Of a stretch of DNA of 64,000 bases, positions 47,305 to 56,089 are shown one piece after another; the first letter of the stretch is position 1, and every line of letters starts with the position of its first letter. The stretch is taken from the NCBI RefSeq assembly GCF_001021065.1, contig NZ_CP011546.1, positions 2,294,001-2,358,000 of the forward strand, given 5' to 3'. Source of the DNA: Corynebacterium uterequi (GTDB lineage: Bacteria > Actinomycetota > Actinomycetes > Mycobacteriales > Mycobacteriaceae). Made by a program: the position numbers and the translations under genes. Below the pieces are notes generated by a model, which saw nothing but the letters and a program-made list of their open reading frames with translations, made no database searches and was not told the DNA's origin.

Positions 47305-47670
47305 TTACTGGTTGTTCTGCTCGGCGATCTGCTTGCGAACCTCGTCCATGTCAACCTTCTTCAGTTCCTCGATAAACTGCTCGAAGGCGGCCGGCGGCAG
47401 TGCGCCGGACTGGCGGTGGAGCAGAATCCCGTCGCGGAACAGCATGAGGGTGGGAATGGCCTGGATTTCCAGGGCTGCAGCCAGCTGCTCGTTGGCTTCG
47501 GTGTCCACCTTGGCGAAGGTGACGTCGGGGTGCTTCTCGGACGCCTTCTCGAAAGTGGGGGCGAAGGCCTTGCACGGCCCGCACCAGTCGGCCCAGAAAT
47601 CGACGATGGTGATGCCTTCAGCTTCGACAGTCGGGGCGAAGTTGTCTTGGTTGAGTTCGATAGTGGCCAC
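47305..47670 (-). CDS. Thioredoxin
   Basis: 121 residues from GTG 47670, which has AAGGAG five to six bases upstream; the longer open frame is not used. The active site is ITIVDFWADWCGPCKAFAPTFEKASEKH with WCGPC, and the cis-proline is in IQAIPTLMLFRDG. The C-terminus has an extra 15-residue charged helix (DMDEVRKQIAEQNNQ). It reduces disulfides in the cytoplasm. It is divergent from copZ, and the palindrome between them could affect both. Confidence 0.92.
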   Translation of the reverse strand: MATIELNQDNFAPTVEAEGITIVDFWADWCGPCKAFAPTFEKASEKHPDVTFAKVDTEANEQLAAALEIQAIPTLMLFRDGILLHRQSGALPPAAFEQFIEELKKVDMDEVRKQIAEQNNQ

Positions 47671-47748
47671 GGTTACTCCTTTAAGCATTGTTCGTTGTTT
47701 TCCACCTCCTTCAACCATCCACCCCGCCTGTGCATTCCCACGTTGCCC

Positions 47749-47769
47749 ATATACCCCCGGGGGGTATAT
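47749..47769. promoter_or_regulatory. CsoR/RicR-type copper operator
   Basis: ATATACCCCCGGGGGGTATAT contains TACCC-N5-GGGTA, the motif of the copper-sensing repressors RicR and CsoR in actinobacteria. It lies 45 bp before copZ. Confidence 0.82.
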
Positions 47770-47813
47770 TCTGATGACGGAAAGCGTGAACCCCTCGATG
47801 GAAGGACAATCCC

Positions 47814-48017
47814 ATGGCAGAGACCAAGAATTACACCGTGTCCGGCATGACGTGCGGGCACTGCGAGATGTCCGTGAAGGAGGAGGTCGGCGAGATCGCC
47901 GGCGTCACCGCGGTCACGGCCGACGCGGCGTCGGGCGCGGTGTCCGTCACCGGCGAGGGCTTCACCGACGAGCAGGTGGCGGCGGCCGTCGAGGAAGCCG
48001 GTTTCCAGCTTGCCTAG
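47814..48017 (+). CDS. copZ: Copper chaperone (HMA domain)
   Basis: 67 residues, one heavy-metal-associated domain with the copper-binding motif [12 protein letters not shown]. The remaining strands [17 protein letters not shown] and EEAGFQL are standard for CopZ. It binds Cu(I) and hands it to the ATPase encoded immediately downstream. The promoter carries a copper-repressor palindrome, so it should be induced by copper. GGAAGGACAATCCC precedes the ATG. Confidence 0.93.
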   Translation: MAETKNYTVSGMTCGHCEMSVKEEVGEIAGVTAVTADAASGAVSVTGEGFTDEQVAAAVEEAGFQLA

Positions 48018-50352
48018 CCCCAGTGCACCCAGCCCCAGTGCACCTAGCCCCAGTGCACCCAGCCCTAGTGCACCGGCATCCCTAGCCGCCCCGGAGGCGC
48101 TGAGCCATCTTGACTTCGGGGTGACCGGCATGACGTGCACGTCATGTTCGTCCCGGGTGCAGCGCAAGCTCAACAAGCTCGACGGCGTCGAGGCCACGGT
48201 GAACTTCGCCACCGAGTCCGCGTCGGTCAGCTTCGACCCCACGAAGGCCGACGAAGCACGGCTCGTCGACGTGATCCGGGCAGCCGGTTACGACGCCTTT
48301 AGGATCGCCGACCCGCATGCGTCCGGCCCGGCAACGGCCGACGACGCCCCCTACACCGACGCCCCCTCCACCGACGCTACGGCGGGGGACCGGCACGAGC
48401 AGGCCCGAGAACGCGAGGCCGCCGACCTTCGGCGACGCACGCTGCTGTCCGCTCTGCTCGCGGTACCGGTCATGCTCGTGTCCATGATCCCCGCCTGGCA
48501 ATTCCCCAACTGGCAGTGGGCGGCGTTCACGGCCACCACCATGGTGTTCTTCGTCGGTGGGGCGCCGTTCCACCGCAACGCGCTTATTAATCTCCGTCAC
48601 GGCGCGACGACGATGGACACGCTCATCTCGATGGGTACGTCGGCGGCCTACTTCTGGAGCCTGTGGGCGCTCTTCTTCGGCACCGCCGGGCGGCCCGGGA
48701 TGACCATGCACATGTCGCTGCTGCCCTCCGGGCACAGCATGGATGAGATCTACCTGGAGTCCGTGGCCGTCGTCATCACGTTCCTGCTGCTCGGGCGCTG
48801 GTTCGAGGTCCGCGCTAAGGGCCAATCCACGCAGGCGCTGCGCGCCCTGCTCGATCTGGGCGCGAAGGACGCCGCGGTGATCCGCGACGCGCGAGAGATC
48901 CGCGTCCCGGCGAGTCAGCTGCGCCCCGGCGACGTCATGGTCGTTCGGCCGGGGGAGAAGATTCCCACCGACGGCCGGGTTGTTGAGGGCCGGTCGGCCG
49001 TTGACGAGTCGATGCTCACCGGCGAGTCGGTGCCCGTCGACGTGGAGCCGGGATCCCTGGTCACCGGGGCCACGATTAACGCGTCGGGGCGCCTGCTGGT
49101 GGAGGCGACCCGCGTCGGCACGGACACGGTGCTGGCGCACATGGCCCGCCTGGTGACCGACGCCCAGGCGAAGAAGGCGCCGGTGCAGCGCCTGGTGGAT
49201 AAGATTTCGGCGGTCTTTGTCCCGTCGATCATCGGCATTTCGGCGCTGACGTCCTTCGCCCACGGGCTCGCCGGCCACGATCCCTCCTGGGCGCTGACAG
49301 CGGCCATCGCCGTGCTCATCATCGCGTGCCCCTGCGCGCTGGGGTTGGCCACGCCCACCGCGTTGCTGGTGGGCACGTCGCGCGGCGCGCAGCTGGGGCT
49401 GCTCATTAAGGGCCCTGAGGTGCTGGAATCGACCCGGTTGGTCGATACCATCGTCCTCGACAAGACCGGTACCGTCACCACCGGCGTCATGACCGTCGCT
49501 CACGCCACCGACGACGAAGCGCTGCGCCTGGCCGCGGCCGTCGAGCAGGCGTCCGAGCATCCCATCGCCCGCGCCATCGTCGCCGCTGCCCGGGAGGAGC
49601 TAGCCCCGGTTACCGAGTTTCGCAACGACGCCGGGACGGCCGTTCATGGCGTCGTCGAGGGCCGTCGGGTGCGGGTTGGGCGTCCGTCGGCGCCGCTGCC
49701 GCCACCGCTGGCCACGGCCTTCGAGGACGCGCTCGCCCAGGGCTTCACGGCGGTGGCCGTGGAGGCTGACGGGGAGGCGGTCGGCGTGGTCACCGTGCGT
49801 GACGACGTCAAGGCGACGTCGGCGCAGGCCATCGCCGCGCTGGGGGAGCTGGGGTTGCAGGCATATCTGGTGACCGGCGACAACGCCCGCGCCGCGCAGG
49901 CAGTGGCCGCGGAGGTGGGGATTGACCCCAGCCGGGTGATCGCGGAAGTCCTGCCCGAGGACAAGGTGCGCGCCGTCGAACGGCTCATGGACCAGGGCCG
50001 GACGGTCGCCATGGTGGGCGACGGCGTCAACGACGCGGCGGCGTTGGCCACCGCCGACCTGGGCCTAGCAATGGGCTCGGGCACGGACGTCGCCATTGAG
50101 GCGGCGGACATCACCATGATGAATGGGGATCTGCTCTCGGCGGCGGACGCGATCCGCCTGTCGCGGCGCACCCTGCGAACCATCAAGGGCAACCTGTTCT
50201 GGGCGTTCGCCTACAACACGATCTTGGTGCCGGTGGCCGCTTTCGGCCTTCTCAACCCGATGCTCGCCGGCATTGCGATGGCGCTGAGCTCGGTGTTCGT
50301 CGTCGGCAACTCGCTGCGGCTGCGACGCTTCGAGCCGCTGCGCCGTAGCTGA
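48010..50352 (+). CDS. copA: Copper-exporting P1B-type ATPase
   Basis: 780 residues from TTG 48010, which overlaps the end of copZ by eight bases; no other in-frame start precedes the first domain. The N-terminus is four PSPSA repeats, then an HMA domain ([18 protein letters not shown]). The membrane part has [25 protein letters not shown] (CPC metal site), the phosphorylation site [11 protein letters not shown], the HP motif [10 protein letters not shown] and [26 protein letters not shown], and the usual A domain (TGESVPV). It expels Cu(I) from the cytoplasm. It forms a coupled operon with copZ. Confidence 0.95.
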   Translation: MPSPSAPSPSAPSPSAPSPSAPASLAAPEALSHLDFGVTGMTCTSCSSRVQRKLNKLDGVEATVNFATESASVSFDPTKADEARLVDVIRAAGYDAFRIADPHASGPATADDAPYTDAPSTDATAGDRHEQAREREAADLRRRTLLSALLAVPVMLVSMIPAWQFPNWQWAAFTATTMVFFVGGAPFHRNALINLRHGATTMDTLISMGTSAAYFWSLWALFFGTAGRPGMTMHMSLLPSGHSMDEIYLESVAVVITFLLLGRWFEVRAKGQSTQALRALLDLGAKDAAVIRDAREIRVPASQLRPGDVMVVRPGEKIPTDGRVVEGRSAVDESMLTGESVPVDVEPGSLVTGATINASGRLLVEATRVGTDTVLAHMARLVTDAQAKKAPVQRLVDKISAVFVPSIIGISALTSFAHGLAGHDPSWALTAAIAVLIIACPCALGLATPTALLVGTSRGAQLGLLIKGPEVLESTRLVDTIVLDKTGTVTTGVMTVAHATDDEALRLAAAVEQASEHPIARAIVAAAREELAPVTEFRNDAGTAVHGVVEGRRVRVGRPSAPLPPPLATAFEDALAQGFTAVAVEADGEAVGVVTVRDDVKATSAQAIAALGELGLQAYLVTGDNARAAQAVAAEVGIDPSRVIAEVLPEDKVRAVERLMDQGRTVAMVGDGVNDAAALATADLGLAMGSGTDVAIEAADITMMNGDLLSAADAIRLSRRTLRTIKGNLFWAFAYNTILVPVAAFGLLNPMLAGIAMALSSVFVVGNSLRLRRFEPLRRS
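48016..48075 (+). repeat. Four 15-bp repeats inside the start of copA
   Basis: AGCCCCAGTGCACCC four times with small changes, coding for the PSPSA repeats. The repeat begins on the copZ stop codon, so it may have grown there by slippage. Confidence 0.85.
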
Positions 50353-50392
50353 CAGCCCACGGGTCCCGACGCCACCTAGCGGGACATAACAC

Positions 50393-50593
50393 CTAGCGGC
50401 CGAGCAGCCGCCACCACCGGCGGCGTCGGGGCGCCTCGGTCGCCGCAGCGATGTCGTCGATGCGGCGCGGAAGGTTGAGCAGCAGCAGATTGCTGGGGGT
50501 GTGGGCGACGGTAATGACGTCCCGCTCCCGGCCCGCCAGGCGGATGCGGGTGGCGGTACAGGGCCTCTCGGACGTGATGGTGCGGACGGTCAT
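50393..50593 (-). CDS. Small basic hypothetical protein
   Basis: 66 residues from ATG 50593; GGGAG nine bases upstream supports it (GTG 50602 is an alternative). The sequence starts TVRTITSERPCTATRIRLAGRERDVITVA and ends with an Arg/Trp-rich tail RRRRWWRLLGR. No family recognised. The stop codon lies within a sequence like the inverted repeat at 18.4 kb. About 110 bp upstream is a DtxR-box-like sequence, so the gene may be iron-regulated, perhaps encoding a small iron-stress protein. Confidence 0.6.
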   Translation of the reverse strand: MTVRTITSERPCTATRIRLAGRERDVITVAHTPSNLLLLNLPRRIDDIAAATEAPRRRRWWRLLGR

Positions 50594-50703
50594 GCGGATC
50601 ACTCCCAGCGGTGACTTCAGGCGATGATGGAAAACCCAATAATAGGTTCTTTCTCGCCTTCCGTCACCAATGGTAAGCCATTCCTAATTACGCTGGTCAG
50701 CCC

Positions 50704-50722
50704 ATAGGTTAGCCTAGCCATG
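50704..50722 (-). promoter_or_regulatory. DtxR-box-like sequence
   Basis: Plus-strand ATAGGTTAGCCTAGCCATG agrees with the 19-bp DtxR consensus TTAGGTTAGCCTAACCTAA in 14 positions, including the whole AGGTTAGCCTA core. It overlaps the end of dnaB and lies upstream of the small gene at 50.4-50.6 kb. Confidence 0.45.
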
Positions 50723-52180
50723 AGCCATGTTGACGAAGCGCGAGTAGTGCAGCTGGTGCGCCACAGAAACCGTGTCGATGGGCCCGCCACGGTGCTTCGC
50801 CAGGATGATGTCCGCCTCGCCGGCGCGCTCATTATCCCGATCTTGGGAGTCCGGGCGGTAGAGCAACATAACGATGTCCGCGTCCTGCTCCAGCGAGCCG
50901 GATTCGCGCAGGTCCGCCAGCTGCGGACGCTTATCCGTACGCGACTCCGGGCCACGGTTGAGCTGTGAAATCGCGATGAGCGGGACCTCCAGCTCCTTGG
51001 CCAGCAGCTTGAGCTGGCGGGAGAACTCGGAGACCTCCTGCTGGCGGGACTCCACCTTCTTGCCCGAGCTCATGAGCTGGAGGTAGTCCAGGACAATGAG
51101 GTCCAGGCCGTACTGTTGCTTGATACGCCGGGACTTGGAGCGGATCTCCATCATGGTCATGTTGGGGGAGTCGTCGATGAACAGCGGCGCGTCCTGGATC
51201 TGCCCCAGCCGGTCAGTGATCTTCTCCCAATCCGTGGACTCCAGCTTTCCGGCGCGCATGTCCGACAGCTTGACCTCCGTCTCCGCGGAGAGCATACGCA
51301 TGACGATCTCCGAGGAGCTCATCTCCAGCGAGAAGATCACGGAGGTTTTGCCGTGGGTGATGGAGCACGAGCGGATGAAGTCGAGCGCCAGGGTGGACTT
51401 ACCGACGCCGGGACGGGCGGCGACGATAATCATCTGGCCGGCCCGCAACCCGTTGATGAGGTTATCGAGATCGATAAACCCGGTGGGCACGCCCGTCTCC
51501 AGTCCGCCCTGTTGCAGGGCCACCATCTCGTCGAGGGTGGGGGTGAGCAGGTCTTTGAGCACCCGGTAGTCTTCGGCGCTGCGGTCGTCGCCGATGGCGA
51601 AGACTTCCTGCTGGGCGCGGTCGATGAGCGACTCGATCTCCTCGTCGCCGTCGCCACCCTCATAGCCCATGCTCGCCACGCGGGTGCCGGCGTCGACGAG
51701 GCGTCGCAACACCGCCTTCTCGGCGACAATCTTGGCGTAGTAGCGCGCGTTCGCCGCCGTCGGCACGGAAGACATGAGCGTGTGCAGGTACGACGCGCCG
51801 CCGGCGCGCTCTAGCTCATTGCGGCGGTCCAGGCGGCCGGAGACGATGAGGGGGTCGATGTCCGTGCCGTCGGAGTAGAGCGCGAGCATCGCCTCGTAAA
51901 TGAGCTGATGTGCCGGGAAGTAGAAATCTCCGGGGGAGAGCCCATCGATGACCTCCAGCACCGTGTGGGGGCTGAGCAGCATCGCGCCGAGCACGCCCAT
52001 TTCAGCGTCGCGGTCGTGGGGCGGCTGGCGGAAGTCGTCATAACGAGGCCGGGCCGGCCCGTTGCCGTAGAAGCGACCCCCACGGTCGGATTCGTCCACA
52101 TCCGCCGGCGGTTCCGGCGGCGCGACGAAGGCGGCGTAGTCGTCGTCAAAGCTATGAGCTTCCGACTCCGTAGAGCTCAT
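50714..52180 (-). CDS. dnaB: Replicative DNA helicase DnaB
   Basis: 488 residues from ATG 52180; AAGGAGGACCC directly upstream fixes this start. The N-terminal domain has PPHDRDAEMGVLGAMLLSP; the RecA-like motor has the Walker A site ARPGVGKSTLALDFIRS, Walker B DLIVLDYLQLM, and motif ISQLNRGPESR with RPQLADLRESGSLEQDADIVML. The Walker A region is not interrupted, so there is no intein at the site used in many mycobacteria. It unwinds DNA at the fork as a hexamer. A 517-bp region with DnaA-box-like sequences separates it from rplI. Confidence 0.97.
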   Translation of the reverse strand: MSSTESEAHSFDDDYAAFVAPPEPPADVDESDRGGRFYGNGPARPRYDDFRQPPHDRDAEMGVLGAMLLSPHTVLEVIDGLSPGDFYFPAHQLIYEAMLALYSDGTDIDPLIVSGRLDRRNELERAGGASYLHTLMSSVPTAANARYYAKIVAEKAVLRRLVDAGTRVASMGYEGGDGDEEIESLIDRAQQEVFAIGDDRSAEDYRVLKDLLTPTLDEMVALQQGGLETGVPTGFIDLDNLINGLRAGQMIIVAARPGVGKSTLALDFIRSCSITHGKTSVIFSLEMSSSEIVMRMLSAETEVKLSDMRAGKLESTDWEKITDRLGQIQDAPLFIDDSPNMTMMEIRSKSRRIKQQYGLDLIVLDYLQLMSSGKKVESRQQEVSEFSRQLKLLAKELEVPLIAISQLNRGPESRTDKRPQLADLRESGSLEQDADIVMLLYRPDSQDRDNERAGEADIILAKHRGGPIDTVSVAHQLHYSRFVNMAHG

Positions 52181-52697
52181 GGGTCCTCCTTGTTCCAACC
52201 GGGTAACTGGTGCCACCGAAAGTCTAGAGCACGCCGCGACGCCCGCCGAGGACCGCGTTTCGGTGGAGGAAAAATCGACGTTTCCACAGCCTGGCTGTGG
52301 ATAACTTTCGTTGTGGCAGCGTAACGGGCCTAAAGGGCTTCCGTGCTATCAGCACGGGCTGTGGAGAAGCGCGGGAGATTTATGCCGCAGCTGATTATAA
52401 TTCCAGCTCAGAAGCACTTTCGAGACTGTGGACAACCGTGGAGAATCCGTGGAGAAGGCGTTTGTGCAGGTCGCTTCTCAGGTGGCAGCGCCGTCACCTG
52501 GGGTTATCCTCATGCAACGCTTAGGTGTATCACAGGTTACCAACCCGGGAGTTATCCACAGCCCTGCCCGTGCCCCGATTCCGTACATAAGACGCGGCCC
52601 CGCGAGTCTTCCGCAAGGGAAGCGCGGGGCCGCGTCGGTGCTGTTGTCGTTGGGCTTTCGCCGAGAGGACGAAAGCCGCCGTGGTGAGCCTAGGAAA
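52181..52697. other. Intergenic region before dnaB with DnaA-box-like nonamers
   Basis: Two exact DnaA boxes (TGTGGATAA at 52296-52304, TTATCCACA at 52552-52560) and several close forms: TTTCCACA 52281-52288, TGTGGAGAA 52360-52368, TGTGGACAA 52427-52435, CGTGGAGAA 52437-52445 and 52448-52456, TTATCCTCA 52504-52512. An AT-rich stretch (GATTATAATT) lies near 52393-52402. No gene is visible. The rplI end has a long hairpin. Confidence 0.7.
52591..52636 (-). terminator. Long hairpin after rplI
   Basis: GACGCGGCCCCGCG (52591-52604) and CGCGGGGCCGCGTC (52623-52636) form a perfect 14-base stem about 60 bp after the rplI stop. There is no T-run, so termination may be partial. Confidence 0.7.
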
Positions 52698-53150
52698 CTA
52701 GGCGGCCACGACCGAGAAGTTAACCTTGCCGAGAACCTCGGGGTGCAGCTTAACCATGACCTGGTAGTTACCGGTCTTCTTGATCATCGCCTTCGGCAGG
52801 TCGATGGAGCGCTTGTCGATGACCGGGCCGCCAGCGGCACGGATGCCATCGGCGATGTCGCCGACGGTCACGGAGCCGAAGAGCTTGCCGGTATCCGAGG
52901 TGCGAACCTTAACCTCGACCTTCTCCAGGGAGTCAAGCTTCTGACGAAGCTCGTGGGCGTGCTCGACGTCGCGCACGGCGCGGGCGTCCTGGGCACGCTT
53001 AATTTCGTGAATCTGCTTCTCAGCGGCGCGGGTGGCAACGATGGCCAGACCACGGGGAAGCAGGTAGTTACGTCCGTAACCGTCCTTCACCTCGACGATG
53101 TCGCCGGGGACACCGAGGTTGGAAACGGCAGCGGTGAGGATCAGCTTCAT
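52698..53150 (-). CDS. rplI: 50S ribosomal protein L9
   Basis: 150 residues. The N-terminal RNA-binding domain reads MKLILTAAVSNLGVPGDIVEVKDGYGRNYLLPRGLAIVAT, the universal L9 pattern, followed by the long helix (EIKRAQDARAVRDVEHAHELRQKLD) and the C-terminal domain with GKLFGSVTVGDIADGI. It binds 23S rRNA near the L1 side. It sits downstream of ssb by 54 bp in the usual rpsF-ssb-rplI order; rpsR is not between them, as in other corynebacteria. Confidence 0.97.
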   Translation of the reverse strand: MKLILTAAVSNLGVPGDIVEVKDGYGRNYLLPRGLAIVATRAAEKQIHEIKRAQDARAVRDVEHAHELRQKLDSLEKVEVKVRTSDTGKLFGSVTVGDIADGIRAAGGPVIDKRSIDLPKAMIKKTGNYQVMVKLHPEVLGKVNFSVVAA

Positions 53151-53204
53151 GATCCCTGCCTTTCGTTGGTCAGTTGATGTGTGGGAACCAGGTAAGAGTG
53201 GTGT

Positions 53205-53834
53205 CTAGAACGGCGGGTTATCGATGCCGTCAGGCGCGCTGCCGGCCTCGGGGGCGGAGTTCCACGGGTCCTGCGGCGGCTGGTGGGACTGCTGCCCACC
53301 CTGGAATTGGTTGCCGCCGAATCCGCCGTAGTTGTTTCCGCCGCCGGAGTTACCCCCGCCGAAATTGTTCTGGTAGCCGCCGGAGTTACCCCCGCCGTAG
53401 TTGTTTCCGCCGCCGGAGTTGCCGCCACCATAGTTGCCACCGCCGTAGTTACCGCTACCGCCCTCACGCGGGTTGCGGTTGACCTGGGCGGAGGCGAACT
53501 TCAGGGACGGGCCCACCTCGTCGACCTCAACCTCGAAGACCGTGCGCTTGTTGCCGTCGCGATCGTCCCAGCTGCGCTGGCGCAGCTTACCGGTCACGAT
53601 GACGCGCATGCCCTTCTTCAGCGACTCAGCGACGTTTTCGGCCGCCTGCCGCCACACATTGCAGGTGAGAAACAGCGCCTCGCCGTCCTCCCACTGGTTC
53701 GTCTGGGAGTTGAAGCGACGCGGGGTAGAGGCGACGCGGAAATTAGCGACCGCCGCACCCCCTTGGGTGAAACGAAGTTCCGGATCAGCAACCACATTGC
53801 CGACGATGGTGATCGGAGTGTCGCCCTGTGCCAT
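53205..53834 (-). CDS. ssb: Single-stranded DNA-binding protein
   Basis: 209 residues. The OB fold starts [29 protein letters not shown] and has [37 protein letters not shown]. From residue 115 a Gly/Asn/Tyr-rich linker with repeats of GGGN-YGGGN follows, ending in the acidic tip GIDNPPF, a variant of the DDDIPF partner-binding tail. It coats single-stranded DNA in replication and repair. It lies between rpsF (56 bp upstream) and rplI. Confidence 0.96.
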   Translation of the reverse strand: MAQGDTPITIVGNVVADPELRFTQGGAAVANFRVASTPRRFNSQTNQWEDGEALFLTCNVWRQAAENVAESLKKGMRVIVTGKLRQRSWDDRDGNKRTVFEVEVDEVGPSLKFASAQVNRNPREGGSGNYGGGNYGGGNSGGGNNYGGGNSGGYQNNFGGGNSGGGNNYGGFGGNQFQGGQQSHQPPQDPWNSAPEAGSAPDGIDNPPF

Positions 53835-53889
53835 GGCGTGTTCCCTTCCTACTGGAGAGCCGGTTTGTTAGCTACCAGTATCCACTCAA

Positions 53890-54177
53890 TTACTTATCGG
53901 TGCGGAGGACCTTGGTGCGCAGAACGGTCTCGCTCAGGTTCAGAACGCGGTCGAGCTCCAGGGCGCTGTGGGACTCACAGGTGAGATCCACGACGACGTA
54001 GATGCCTTCCTCGTTCTTGTTGATCGGGTAGGCAAGACGACGCTTGCCCCACACATCAACCTTGTCCACCGAGCCGCCATCCTTGCGGATGGTGTCCAGG
54101 TACTTATCCAGGGACGGGGCTGCGGTGCGCTCATCCTGGCTGGGGTGCAGGATAATCATTACTTCGTAGTGACGCAC
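53890..54177 (-). CDS. rpsF: 30S ribosomal protein S6
   Basis: 95 residues from GTG 54177 ([18 protein letters not shown]), the standard start and length of corynebacterial S6; the frame extends four codons further to GTG 54189, past an ATG at 54186, but that would put the start too close to the AGGAGG site. [23 protein letters not shown] is the conserved core. It binds S18 and 16S rRNA. It is the first gene of the rpsF-ssb-rplI unit. The leader has a 7-5-7 palindrome of copper-operator type. Confidence 0.95.
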   Translation of the reverse strand: MRHYEVMIILHPSQDERTAAPSLDKYLDTIRKDGGSVDKVDVWGKRRLAYPINKNEEGIYVVVDLTCESHSALELDRVLNLSETVLRTKVLRTDK

Positions 54178-54218
54178 GGACCTCATCACCTCCTATGGTC
54201 TAGTTCGAGTTGTTCGGC

Positions 54219-54237
54219 CATACCCCGAGTGGGTATG
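54219..54237. promoter_or_regulatory. TACCC-N5-GGGTA palindrome in the rpsF leader
   Basis: CATACCC-CGAGT-GGGTATG, perfect seven-base arms, 42 bp before the rpsF start. It overlaps the -10 region of a possible promoter (minus-strand TTGACG, 17 bases, TACCCA). The same spaced motif forms the operator before copZ. Confidence 0.65.
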
Positions 54238-54404
54238 ACAGGAGGGTCGTTGCGTCAAGCAACTTAGCCAGGGTACCGTACTTTGACCTCGGGGAGAAAT
54301 CACTTTTCGCACGCCAGGGCCCGAAGCCGCCTCGACGCGGCCGAGAAACAAAGCCGACGCGACCCCGGCGGCGTGCCAGGTGCGCCGTGCTCCGTGCCCC
54401 CGTA

Positions 54405-54596
54405 CTAGGTTCCGTTGGTCTGCGCCGCCCAGAACACCGCCAAGGTGACGGGGATGAGGGTGAGGCAGAGCAAACCAATGAGGCCGAACGTCCACGCCCG
54501 GCGGGCCGGCTTCTTCTTCATGACGCTGAGATAGGACATCGCGAAGGAAAACAGCCCAATGGCGATCGAAACGATGCCGATAGTGGTGACGATCAT
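54405..54596 (-). CDS. Small two-helix membrane protein
   Basis: 63 residues from ATG 54596, five bases after the stop of the GT87 gene. Two hydrophobic segments (TTIGIVSIAIGLFSFAMSYL and FGLIGLLCLTLIPVTLAVFW) are joined by a basic loop (KKKPARRA), giving an in-in or out-out hairpin. The tight spacing makes it part of the ponA-GT87 operon; small membrane proteins at this place are also seen in relatives. Function unknown; it may help the glycosyltransferase. Too short for family assignment. Confidence 0.75.
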   Translation of the reverse strand: MIVTTIGIVSIAIGLFSFAMSYLSVMKKKPARRAWTFGLIGLLCLTLIPVTLAVFWAAQTNGT

Positions 54597-54601
54597 GACC
54601 T

Positions 54602-56074
54602 CTAAGGGTAGCGCTCCCGACGCCGCCACACCCAGCCATCGCGCTGCCCGAACGGGCCGGCCAGGGGGTCGAGCCCGTGGTGGGCGTCGCGGACCGGATC
54701 CCGTCGCCGGCCCACCATCTGCGCCAGGATGAGCACGCCGATGGCGACGATGCAGCCGTCGCGCCCGGCGATAGCCACGTCGAGTAGCCAACCCGGCGCG
54801 CCGTGGTTGTCTGCGCCCATCATGTGCCACATGAGGATCGGCCACAGACACATGTCCGCAACTCCCCACCAGATAATGAGCCGCCAGTGGGGAAGCGCCA
54901 GCACCGCCGGCACCAGAAGCCACAGCGAATACTGCGGCGACCACACCTTATTAACAAGCAGGAAGGCGATAATAATGAGCGCCACCAGCTCGGCGACCCG
55001 GGGGCGTCGGCGCGCCCGCATCCCCAGCACCGCGATGGCGAGACAGGCGGCTGCGAACAGTGAGAAGGTCACGGCGTTGAGAATCTCGGGCACCGCCCCG
55101 GGGGCGTCGAAGCCCGCCCAGCCCAGGCGTCGGCTGAGCACCGCCCAGATCGTGGTCCACTCCCAGCCGCGCTCGGAGTTGAGCCGGGTGAACTCGGCCC
55201 ACGCCCGGGGGTAGGCGACGATGATGGGCAGGTTGACGATCACCCAGGAGGCCACCGCCGTCGCGAGCATCCGCAGCCACGGCTGCCAGTGGCGCGAGCG
55301 GGCAGCCAGGACGAGGTAGGCCCCTAGCAAAAACAGCGGCCACAGTTTGAACGCCGTGCCCAAGCCGATGAGGACCCCGGCCAGTCCGGGCCGACGGTGC
55401 GCCACCGCCGCCATCGCCCCCACCGCGAAGGCCACGGCAGGGATGTCCCAGTTGGTGAAGGCGTGGACGATGAAGAGGGGACTGGCGGCCACCAGGACGG
55501 TGTCCCACACGCGGTTTCCGGTCAACTCCGCCACCAGCCGAACGACGACGAGCCACAGCACTCCCATGACCGCGGCGGTGACGGTGAAGTACCACGAGGA
55601 GGCGGGAAGTACGGCGACGACGGCCCGGGCCAGCGGGTAGGTGGCATTGGCGATGAGCCCCATTAATCCTTGAAAGAGGCCCGCCAGCACCGGGTACTCC
55701 ATGTACCGAGTCTGGCCGTTATCCCGCCAGGAGTAGGCGTAGGGGAAGGCGTTGCGGGACATCCCGCGGCCGTCGTAGAGCGGGATGAGGTCGCTGTAGC
55801 AGGCGGCGGTGTACTGCCGGTTGCCCGCCCAATTCAGGCCCACGGTGCCGTCACTGCCGACGACGCCTCCCAGGCACGCGGCTTTCTGCGCGTAGGCGAG
55901 GGACAGGAAAATGAGGGCGAGGAGGATGAGTACCCGCAGCGGGGTCCACCAGCGGGCGCGTCCGACGAGGCCATGGCGCCCGATGGGGCCGCCAATGGCG
56001 TCGATGACCCCGCGCACCGCCGGTTCCGACAGTGCGGGGGAAACCCGCTGCGAAGGGTGCCGATGAGACAGCAT
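54602..56074 (-). CDS. GT87-family polyprenyl-phosphate mannosyltransferase-like protein
   Basis: 490 residues and about ten membrane segments. It looks like the actinobacterial DUF2029/GT87 family: a long first loop with LNWAGNRQYTAACYSDLIPLYDGRGM containing a likely catalytic acid, then PYAYSWRDNGQTRYMEYPVLAGLFQGLMG, and KVWSPQYSLWLLVPAVLALP near the end. The gene follows ponA by 15 bp, the same order as Rv0050 (ponA1)-Rv0051 in M. tuberculosis, so it is the Rv0051 homologue. The family uses polyprenyl-phosphate sugars outside the membrane to build lipoglycans or arabinogalactan. Confidence 0.85.
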   Translation of the reverse strand: MLSHRHPSQRVSPALSEPAVRGVIDAIGGPIGRHGLVGRARWWTPLRVLILLALIFLSLAYAQKAACLGGVVGSDGTVGLNWAGNRQYTAACYSDLIPLYDGRGMSRNAFPYAYSWRDNGQTRYMEYPVLAGLFQGLMGLIANATYPLARAVVAVLPASSWYFTVTAAVMGVLWLVVVRLVAELTGNRVWDTVLVAASPLFIVHAFTNWDIPAVAFAVGAMAAVAHRRPGLAGVLIGLGTAFKLWPLFLLGAYLVLAARSRHWQPWLRMLATAVASWVIVNLPIIVAYPRAWAEFTRLNSERGWEWTTIWAVLSRRLGWAGFDAPGAVPEILNAVTFSLFAAACLAIAVLGMRARRRPRVAELVALIIIAFLLVNKVWSPQYSLWLLVPAVLALPHWRLIIWWGVADMCLWPILMWHMMGADNHGAPGWLLDVAIAGRDGCIVAIGVLILAQMVGRRRDPVRDAHHGLDPLAGPFGQRDGWVWRRRERYP

Positions 56075-56089
56075 CGTCGCCCTGAGGCG

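Noticed and set aside
50714..52180. Intein in dnaB, as in many mycobacteria.
   Set aside because: The Walker A and other motor motifs are continuous, and the protein has ordinary length.
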